Shown here: one piece after another, positions 1-4,878 of the stretch
Numbering within the stretch: the stretch's first letter is position 1
Layout: each line of letters starts with the position of its first letter
Assembly: GCA_900753285.1 (NCBI GenBank)
Contig: CAADYN010000292.1
Span: 1 to 6,627, forward strand
Direction: 5' to 3'
Origin: Clostridia bacterium
Lineage (GTDB): Bacteria > Bacillota > Clostridia > Oscillospirales > CAG-272
DNA: 6,627 nt
Program-made: the position numbers and the translations under genes
The notes under the pieces: model-generated
The model's database searches: none
Told to the model about the DNA's origin: nothing
The model's input: only the letters and a program-made list of their open reading frames with translations

Positions 1-2
1 AA

Positions 3-76
3 CGACCTGAAGGGGATTCGAACCCCTGACCTCTAGCGTGACAGGCTAGCGTTCTAACCAACTGAACTACCAGGCC
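3..76 (-). tRNA. trnD: tRNA-Asp (anticodon GTC)
   Basis: Read on the minus strand, this 74-nt stretch folds as a complete cloverleaf. The 7-bp acceptor stem starts GGCCTGG and pairs with TCAGGTC, with two G-U pairs. The anticodon stem CTAGC/GCTAG closes the loop CTGTCAC, giving anticodon GTC (positions 40-42). The T-stem AGGGG/CCCCT closes the loop TTCGAAT. The discriminator base is G, as expected for tRNA-Asp. The 3' CCA is not encoded (GTT follows), so it must be added by a nucleotidyltransferase. The gene lies 26 nt downstream of tRNA-Val on the same strand and is almost certainly co-transcribed with it. Its downstream region is outside the window. Confidence 0.97.
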
Positions 77-102
77 ATGCGCAAAGCTGTTGCCAAGCGC
101 GA

Positions 103-175
103 TGGAAACAATAGGGCTCGAACCTATGACCCTCTGCTTGTAAGGCAGATGCTCTCCCAACTGAGCTATGCTTCC
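103..175 (-). tRNA. trnV: tRNA-Val (anticodon TAC)
   Basis: The minus strand gives a complete 73-nt tRNA. The acceptor stem is GGAAGCA/TGTTTCC, the D-stem is GCTC/GAGC, and the anticodon stem TCTGC/GCAGA closes the loop CTTACAA (anticodon TAC, positions 140-142). The T-stem ATAGG/CCTAT closes TTCGAGC. The discriminator is A and no CCA is encoded. It is the first tRNA of a unit starting at the strong promoter at 302-330, so about 120 nt of 5' leader must be removed by RNase P. That leader contains a sequence exactly complementary to the first arm of this tRNA (see 196-209). Confidence 0.97.
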
Positions 176-209
176 ATATGAAATAGGTTTCGGATGCATA
201 GCTCAGTTG
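158..209. repeat. 14-bp perfect inverted repeat joining the tRNA-Val 5' half to its leader
   Basis: Positions 158-171 (CAACTGAGCTATGC) lie inside tRNA-Val. They recur as the exact reverse complement at 196-209 (GCATAGCTCAGTTG) in the leader, 24 bp away. In the minus-strand transcript the leader copy can therefore base-pair over 14 nt with tRNA-Val nucleotides 5-18, covering the end of the acceptor strand, the D-stem 5' strand and part of the D-loop. This would compete with the cloverleaf fold. The repeat itself is seen directly; any regulatory effect is inference. Confidence 0.85.
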
Positions 210-230
210 CTGGGCATATGCTTCCATACC
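186..230. repeat. tRNA-derived quasi-palindrome in the tRNA-Val leader
   Basis: This 45-bp segment forms an imperfect hairpin on either strand: GGT (186-188) pairs with ACC (228-230), GGA (192-194) with TCC (223-225), and GCATA (196-200) with TATGC (217-221), leaving a 16-nt loop. The right arm repeats directly, over 12 bp (217-228, TATGCTTCCATA), the start of tRNA-Val at 167-178. The left arm carries an inverted copy of the tRNA start. On the plus strand 192-216 also looks like a tRNA 5' half, with acceptor-like GGATGCA and a D-stem GCTC/GGGC, but no anticodon or T-arm follows. It is best read as a tRNA fragment produced by partial duplication and inversion, not as a functional tRNA. Confidence 0.7.
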
Positions 231-301
231 TTTGTGGACTTGAATTTCTTCTTTCCACCTTGTCTTTAGGAGGTTTTGTTTATCTCCCGTCGACGTTTGA
301 T

Positions 302-330
302 ATTATACCACACCCTCCATCCTTTGTCAA
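302..330 (-). promoter_or_regulatory. Consensus promoter of the tRNA-Val/tRNA-Asp unit
   Basis: On the minus strand a perfect -35 TTGACA (325-330) is separated by exactly 17 bp from a perfect -10 TATAAT (302-307). The -10 is preceded by TGG, an extended -10 (TGn). Transcription should start near 294-296, next to the 8-bp palindrome CGTCGACG (288-295), giving a leader of about 120 nt before tRNA-Val. Such a fully consensus housekeeping sigma promoter fits stable RNA expression. Confidence 0.9.
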
Positions 331-333
331 TAG

Positions 334-370
334 TTTTTAGAAAGTTTTTTGAGATTTTTTTGATTTTTTT
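334..370 (-). promoter_or_regulatory. Phased A-tracts / UP-like element upstream of the tRNA promoter
   Basis: On the minus strand four A-runs of 5, 6, 7 and 7 bases (334-338, 345-350, 355-361 and 364-370 as T-runs on the plus strand) lie directly upstream of the -35. Their centres are about 9 to 11 bp apart, close to one helical turn. This predicts intrinsically curved DNA and an alpha-CTD binding UP-type element, as seen at rRNA and tRNA promoters. The sequence pattern is seen; the function is inferred. Confidence 0.7.
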
Positions 371-381
371 ATTCCCACCTG

Positions 382-427
382 AAAAACAAAATCGGCTGAA
401 GTCGAATATAACGACAAAACAACCGAT
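382..427 (-). terminator. Rho-independent terminator of the Sip1-type GH36 gene
   Basis: Reading the minus strand, ATCGGTTG (427-420) pairs with CAGCCGAT (398-391) with one mismatch. An inner GTCG/CGAC stem (415-412 with 404-401) caps it, and the U-rich run TTTGTTTTT (390-382) follows. It begins 50 bp past the stop codon of the upstream gene. It also insulates that gene from the tRNA promoter, which fires in the same direction just beyond. Confidence 0.85.
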
Positions 428-476
428 TATTGTTGTATTCAGTTTGAAATATGTGCGAGAATCAGCGCAAAACCGA

Positions 477-2384
477 TTATAAATTCTTAATGCACAATTC
501 TCCGTCTTTTATATAGCCGTACTCTCCGCTCTCGTAAAGCTCGACTTCTTCTCCGGAGATGTGAGTTATTGCTGCGGGGGAGACGAATTTGTCCACACGT
601 CCGATGGGTGCGAATCCGTTTTCGTAGGGGATTATGAGGTACAGCCTGAACTCGTCGTTGTTCGCGAGAGATATCTCCACAGTCTCGTCCGCGCCGATTA
701 TCTTTATCTCGCGGCTGAAATGCTCGTAGAGTACGTACTGCTCCGCTTTCTTTATACCCGATACGTCCGACGGCTTTATGCTTCCCGAGACGGGGGAGTT
801 GTTTCTGTCGATGTTGAATACCGCGATAACTCCGCTGCCGCCTACAGTGTTCTGGATTTTTATCGGGGCGCCGCTGTCCTCGGGGTCGGATGTCAGGCAG
901 TCTGCTGTCGGTGTTCCCACTCTGTCGCAGCGCAGAATTTTTCCGTCTCCAAACGCAAGGGGAGCGAGAATTTCACCTCTGGTTCTGCCTATCTCGTCGC
1001 TCACGTATATGGGACCGCCGGACACCGCTCTCAGAAGACTGTTTTTCTCCGCCTGCGTGTCGTCCGTCCAGTACATATCGTAGTCGCTCCAGTAGAACTG
1101 ACCTTGCAGCATACTGTTGTAGGTACACTGGAGAATGTGCTTCGCGAACCATGCTCTGTCCTCCGGCTGAAAATCATCGCTTGCTCGACATACGCTGCTG
1201 TATCCGCGGTTCCACATATCCTCCGACGCCATGCCCATGCAGTTTATCATGGTGTTGTCGAAGTTCAGTCCTACCGAGCCTTCAAGACCCCTGTGCCAGC
1301 TCCGCGTAACCTTTCCCACACTGTCAAGACCTTTGTAGAATCGGCGGGTCATGCTCTGGTTGTCCACCTTGACAAAATCCGCTCCGCATTCGCGCAGGAA
1401 GGAGTGTATCGCGTCGTAGTACCTGAATGAAGCTCCCTCGCGCCAGTTTCCGATTATCATTCCGTCGGGCGTGGTGTAGGTGAAGCTGCGGAGCTTTTCG
1501 TATGCCTTGCCGTTCGGGTCAAGTCCTCTCCAGTAGCCGGTAGTCGGGTGCCATATTCCCACCTTCATGCCGTAGGAATGCATTTTCTCTATCGCATGGC
1601 TTAGTCCCATCGGAAAACGATCCTTCGCCGCCTCGTAGTCGTACAGGTGGGAGGAATGCATCAGCGCGAACATATCCTTCCTCGTGCGGTATTTGCCGGG
1701 GAATTCGCTGACCTCCGCCCACATATCGTCGATTATCGCCCATTTTATCGGGATGTCCTTCTTTTTCAGCTCCTCGCATTTCTCGACAAGTCCACGCTCG
1801 CTCACACGAATCTGAAGTGCGTCCCAGCTGCACCATCCGAGATACTCGAACACAGTAGGATATCTCTTGTCGCGTCTCAGCGGAATCGCACGTCCGAGCA
1901 GCTTTACGGCAAGACGAACGCACAGCTCGGTCAGATAAAGCGGGTCGTTTCCCTCAGCGGTAACACAGGCGAGAGTGTCGCATTCCTTAAGTCCGTCCTT
2001 CCATGAAAAAAGACGAGCCGCCAGTTTTTCGCCGCGTCCGACAAGAATGCATTTGTAGTCATCCGAGACAACGGGTACGATAACTCCGAACACGCCGTCC
2101 GGCTTTCTATATACAAAATACTGACATTCGTCAACCTGAGTGTAATCGCCGCTTTTTCCGAATCTCGGCGAGCACCAGAATTCCGAATGCCTTACGTCTG
2201 CCATGTAAGTGAATTCGCCGTCGGGAGTCATGCCTATTTCCGCTCCGCATTCGCTGTCGAGAGCCTTGTTTCCGTGCCATTCTCCGCGCACAGCCGTAAG
2301 AGTAACGCCGTCAAGCTCGTATTGTTCGCGAACGGAGCAGAATTCATCGCGTACAAACGTGCCGTTTTCAAAATATACCTTCAT
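477..2384 (-). CDS. GH36 alpha-galactosidase, raffinose synthase/Sip1 subgroup
   Basis: This 635-aa protein is probably a cytoplasmic retaining alpha-galactosidase. Hallmarks of the raffinose synthase/seed-imbibition (Sip1) branch of GH36 appear in order: GWCSWD (183-188), IIDDMW (217-222), VKVDNQ (338-343) with the predicted nucleophile Asp341, RASDDFQPED (400-409) with the predicted acid/base Asp403, and SDYDMYW then SGGPIYVSD (433-463). The first ~170 residues should form the N-terminal beta domain and the last ~130 a C-terminal beta domain. It is shorter than plant raffinose synthases (about 750-800 aa). There is no signal peptide. The ATG at 2384 is preceded by GGAGG with a 6-nt gap. Plant homologues include galactosyl transferases, but a bacterium without evident galactinol more likely uses it for hydrolysis, as characterised archaeal relatives do. 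The natural substrate is unknown. It is divergent from the AgaA-type gene and shares a promoter motif with it. Confidence 0.9.
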   Translation of the reverse strand: MKVYFENGTFVRDEFCSVREQYELDGVTLTAVRGEWHGNKALDSECGAEIGMTPDGEFTYMADVRHSEFWCSPRFGKSGDYTQVDECQYFVYRKPDGVFGVIVPVVSDDYKCILVGRGEKLAARLFSWKDGLKECDTLACVTAEGNDPLYLTELCVRLAVKLLGRAIPLRRDKRYPTVFEYLGWCSWDALQIRVSERGLVEKCEELKKKDIPIKWAIIDDMWAEVSEFPGKYRTRKDMFALMHSSHLYDYEAAKDRFPMGLSHAIEKMHSYGMKVGIWHPTTGYWRGLDPNGKAYEKLRSFTYTTPDGMIIGNWREGASFRYYDAIHSFLRECGADFVKVDNQSMTRRFYKGLDSVGKVTRSWHRGLEGSVGLNFDNTMINCMGMASEDMWNRGYSSVCRASDDFQPEDRAWFAKHILQCTYNSMLQGQFYWSDYDMYWTDDTQAEKNSLLRAVSGGPIYVSDEIGRTRGEILAPLAFGDGKILRCDRVGTPTADCLTSDPEDSGAPIKIQNTVGGSGVIAVFNIDRNNSPVSGSIKPSDVSGIKKAEQYVLYEHFSREIKIIGADETVEISLANNDEFRLYLIIPYENGFAPIGRVDKFVSPAAITHISGEEVELYESGEYGYIKDGELCIKNL

Positions 2385-2404
2385 CGTCTTCCTCCGAAGT
2401 AATA

Positions 2405-2436
2405 AGGAAACCTCACATTTCTATCATAAGTTTCCT
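2405..2436 (-). promoter_or_regulatory. Inverted repeat in the 5' leader of the Sip1-type gene
   Basis: AGGAAAC (2405-2411) and GTTTCCT (2430-2436) are perfect 7-bp inverted repeats with an 18-bp spacer. They lie between the predicted start site (near 2441) and the ribosome binding site (2391-2395). In the mRNA they could form a stem ahead of the Shine-Dalgarno; as DNA they could be a repressor site. The function is not known. Confidence 0.4.
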
Positions 2437-2447
2437 CGCTCCTATGA

Positions 2448-2476
2448 ATTATAGCAAATTATGAGAGAATAATCAA
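2448..2476 (-). promoter_or_regulatory. Promoter of the Sip1-type GH36 gene
   Basis: On the minus strand TTGATT (2471-2476) and TATAAT (2448-2453) are spaced by 17 bp, giving a start near 2441 and a leader of about 57 nt. The -35 departs from consensus at its last two bases, which leaves room for activation through the adjacent motif at 2481-2495. Confidence 0.8.
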
Positions 2477-2480
2477 CATT

Positions 2481-2495
2481 TTTTGTGAAAATTTC
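2481..2495 (-). promoter_or_regulatory. Candidate activator site upstream of the Sip1-type promoter
   Basis: On the minus strand this reads GAAATTTTCACAAAA and ends 4 bp upstream of the -35. The same core, TTTTCACAAAA, occurs in the same promoter-relative orientation 3 bp upstream of the opposite promoter's -35 (2541-2554). The position fits a class II activator such as an AraC-family protein, but no regulator gene is present in the window. Confidence 0.5.
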
Positions 2496-2540
2496 TGCGT
2501 TACGCTTGTAGTTATGTATGCGGAGTTAACATTGTCGGCT

Positions 2541-2554
2541 GAATTTTCACAAAA
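2541..2554 (+). promoter_or_regulatory. Candidate activator site upstream of the AgaA-type promoter
   Basis: GAATTTTCACAAAA ends 3 bp before the plus-strand -35 and mirrors the site at 2481-2495. The two form an inverted pair about 60 bp centre to centre across the divergent region. Between them are the GCGTTACGC palindrome (2497-2505) and GTTAAC (2525-2530), whose roles are unclear. Confidence 0.5.
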
Positions 2555-2557
2555 CTA

Positions 2558-2586
2558 TTGCAAAGAGCCGCGGATTATGGCATAAT
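2558..2586 (+). promoter_or_regulatory. Promoter of the AgaA-type alpha-galactosidase gene
   Basis: TTGCAA (2558-2563) and CATAAT (2581-2586) are separated by 17 bp, placing the start near 2593 and leaving a leader of about 27 nt. Both boxes deviate from consensus, as expected for a regulated catabolic promoter. The candidate activator motif abuts the -35. Confidence 0.75.
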
Positions 2587-2619
2587 ATGAACGACAAATC
2601 ATAACATGAGAGGTGTACT

Positions 2620-4809
2620 ATGCCAATCAAATTTTTAGAGGACAAAAAAGTCTTCAAGCTTGATACCGCGTCGTCTTCCTACATAATTTCACTGTTCGAC
2701 GGCGGATATCTGCTTCATTATTACTACGGAGCAAAGATTCCGGACGCAAATCTCACGGATTTCTACTTCCGCGAATGGTTTGCTTCCTTCTCCGCTCACA
2801 GCCCGTCCGTGAACAAGGGAGATTTTTCCGCCGACGTTGCTCCCATCGAGTATTCCGGCTTCGGTACAGGCGACTTCCGTAAGACTCCCGTGGCTATCCG
2901 CAATGCCGACGGCAACAACTGCACCGACTTCCGCTATGTCTCACACAAGATATATTCCGGCAAGCCCGAGCTGAAAGGACTTCCTTCGCTTTACGAGAAC
3001 AAGGCGGGAGAATGCGACACACTCGAGATTAATGTGTGCGATAAGGTGACGGGCGCGGAGGCTGTGCTCATCTACACCGTGTTCAACGACTACGGAGCTA
3101 TGACAAAGTCCGTGCGCATAAAGAACGGTTCCGACAAGCCTATGGATATTGAGAAGGCGTATTCTTCGAGCGTAACTCTGCCGACAATGGACTTCGATAT
3201 GCTCCACCTCTACGGCAGACACAACGCGGAGAGAAACATGGCGCGCACCGCACTCGAGCACGGTCACACATCGCTCTCATCCGTCAGAGGTTCTTCCTCG
3301 CACTTCCACAATCCCTTCGCAGCCTTCGTGAGAAACGGAGCTAACGCTGCTAACGAGGATTTCGGCGACGTGTACGGCTTCAACCTTGTCTACAGCGGCA
3401 ACTTCGACATCACAGCGGACGTTGACTACTACGAAACCACAAGAATCAACGTTGGCATTAACCCCGACGGCTTCACATGGCACCTCGAAGCAGGCGAAGA
3501 ATTCCAGACGCCCGAAGTTGTGCTCGTATATTCAAACGAAGGACTTGGCGGAATGAGCCGCACCTTCCACCGTCTCTACATGAACAACCTCGTTCGCGGA
3601 AAGTGGAAGACAGAAAAGCGTCCTCTTCTCATCAACAGCTGGGAAGCCGCTTACTTTGATTTCGACACCGACAAGCTCGTTTCATTTGCAGAACGCGCGA
3701 AGGAGCTTGGCATAGAAATGCTCGTTATGGACGACGGCTGGTTCGGTGTAAGAAACGACGACAGACGCTCGCTCGGAGACTGGTACGTAAACGAAAACAA
3801 GCTCAAGGGCGGACTCGGCGTGCTTGTGGACCGTGTTCATGCTCTCGGACTGAAGTTCGGTATCTGGTACGAGCCTGAAATGATATCCCCCGACTCCGAT
3901 TTGTACCGCGCTCATCCCGACTGGTGCATCCATGTTCCCGGAAGAGACCGCTCCCTCGGCAGAAACCAGTGCGTTATTGATATGTCCCGCGAGGATGTAA
4001 GAGAAAACATCTACGGTCAGATGAAGGCAGTCCTCGGCAAGTATACGATAGACTACCTCAAGTGGGACTTCAACCGCAACATAACGGAAGCCGGAAGCGC
4101 ACTCCTCACCTACGAACACGGAGAAGAGCTTTTCCACCGCTTCATCCTCGGCACATACGACATCATGAACAGACTTAACCGCGACTTCCCAGATATGCTC
4201 ATCGAAAACTGCTCGGGCGGCGGCGGAAGATTTGACCCTGCTATGCTCGCGTACTCTCCACAGATCTGGGCTTCCGACAACACCGACGCTATCCAGAGAA
4301 TCGCAATCCAGTTCGGCACATCCCTCTGCTATCCCGCATCCACAATGGGCGCGCACGTCTCCATGAACGGTCGTACAAATATCACGACAAGAGGAAACGT
4401 GGCAATGTGGGGTACATTCGGCTACGAACTTGACCCGAACAAGCTCACCGAAAAGGACCGCGAGATAGTTCACAAGCAGGTTGCGGAGTACCACAAGTAT
4501 TACGACCTCACGCATTACGGCGACCTCTACCGTATAGTCTGCCCGTGGGACAACAGCTATTATGCCGCATGGGAGCTTGTTTCCGAGGATAAGACGCAGG
4601 CTATGTTCACGCTCGTCAATATGCGCTACTACCACTGCCATACCCGTTTCATCCGCATGAAGGGACTTGACCCCGATAAGTATTATAAGCTCGAGGAAAC
4701 AGGCGAGGTATATTCCGGTGCGCTTCTCATGAATGCCGGACTCAACCTCTCACGTTATCCCGCAGGAACAGGCGAGAGCTACGTCCTTCACTTCACGGCT
4801 GAAAAGTAA
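2620..4809 (+). CDS. agaA: GH36 alpha-galactosidase, AgaA/RafA type
   Basis: This enzyme hydrolyses terminal alpha-1,6-galactose from melibiose, raffinose, stachyose and galactomannan oligomers in the cytoplasm. It is 729 aa, the usual length for the bacterial tetrameric GH36 subgroup. An N-terminal beta-supersandwich occupies about 1-325, the (beta/alpha)8 barrel about 330-640 and a C-terminal beta-sandwich the rest. Visible motifs are NSWEA (339-343), MDDGWFG (370-376) with galactose-binding Asp371/Asp372, KWDFNR (481-486) with nucleophile Asp483, CSGGGGR (531-537) and ASDNTDAIQR (551-560) with acid/base Asp553. These sit at a constant offset of 5 from the residues known in Geobacillus AgaA (Asp478, Asp548), supporting an intact active site. 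No signal peptide is present. The ATG at 2620 follows GAGAGGTG (2608-2615). The gene is divergent from the Sip1-type GH36 gene and convergent with the DUF4838 gene. Confidence 0.96.
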   Translation: MPIKFLEDKKVFKLDTASSSYIISLFDGGYLLHYYYGAKIPDANLTDFYFREWFASFSAHSPSVNKGDFSADVAPIEYSGFGTGDFRKTPVAIRNADGNNCTDFRYVSHKIYSGKPELKGLPSLYENKAGECDTLEINVCDKVTGAEAVLIYTVFNDYGAMTKSVRIKNGSDKPMDIEKAYSSSVTLPTMDFDMLHLYGRHNAERNMARTALEHGHTSLSSVRGSSSHFHNPFAAFVRNGANAANEDFGDVYGFNLVYSGNFDITADVDYYETTRINVGINPDGFTWHLEAGEEFQTPEVVLVYSNEGLGGMSRTFHRLYMNNLVRGKWKTEKRPLLINSWEAAYFDFDTDKLVSFAERAKELGIEMLVMDDGWFGVRNDDRRSLGDWYVNENKLKGGLGVLVDRVHALGLKFGIWYEPEMISPDSDLYRAHPDWCIHVPGRDRSLGRNQCVIDMSREDVRENIYGQMKAVLGKYTIDYLKWDFNRNITEAGSALLTYEHGEELFHRFILGTYDIMNRLNRDFPDMLIENCSGGGGRFDPAMLAYSPQIWASDNTDAIQRIAIQFGTSLCYPASTMGAHVSMNGRTNITTRGNVAMWGTFGYELDPNKLTEKDREIVHKQVAEYHKYYDLTHYGDLYRIVCPWDNSYYAAWELVSEDKTQAMFTLVNMRYYHCHTRFIRMKGLDPDKYYKLEETGEVYSGALLMNAGLNLSRYPAGTGESYVLHFTAEK

Positions 4810-4823
4810 TTTAACATAAACAG

Positions 4824-4875
4824 AAAGTCCGTACAGAACTTATCCTTTGATGAGATAAGCGGTACGGACTTTTTT
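4824..4875. terminator. Two-tier hairpin terminator between convergent genes
   Basis: AAAGTCCGTAC (4824-4834) pairs with GTACGGACTTT (4862-4872), and an inner CTTATC/GATAAG stem (4839-4844 with 4854-4859) caps it. On the plus strand a run of six T (4870-4875) follows, making a strong terminator for the AgaA-type gene. On the minus strand the same hairpin is followed by TTTCTGTTTATG, a weaker U-tract, so it probably also ends the DUF4838 transcript, whose stop codon lies just outside it. Confidence 0.92.
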
Positions 4876-4878
4876 CGT

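Noticed and set aside
192..230. A complete extra tRNA gene on the plus strand
   Set aside because: Acceptor-like and D-arm-like pieces exist, but there is no anticodon arm, T-arm or matching 3' acceptor strand downstream.
276..482. Plus-strand 68-codon open frame starting at TTG
   Set aside because: It covers the tRNA promoter, A-tracts and terminator. The GGAGG ahead of it is only 2 nt from the start codon, and the translation looks like low-complexity shadow of T-runs.
561..1430. Long plus-strand open frame (289 codons) opposite the Sip1-type gene
   Set aside because: It is fully antisense to a gene with clear family motifs and has no recognisable domain. It is explained by codon bias of the real gene.
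2385..2619. A cre (CcpA) site in the divergent control region
   Set aside because: No stretch matches the TGNAANCGNTNNCA pattern; the GTGAAAATTTC sequence lacks the central CG.
3682..4641. Long minus-strand open frame (319 codons) opposite the AgaA-type gene
   Set aside because: It is fully antisense to the catalytic domain of a well-supported alpha-galactosidase and its sequence is valine/histidine-rich shadow. No ribosome binding site or domain is evident.
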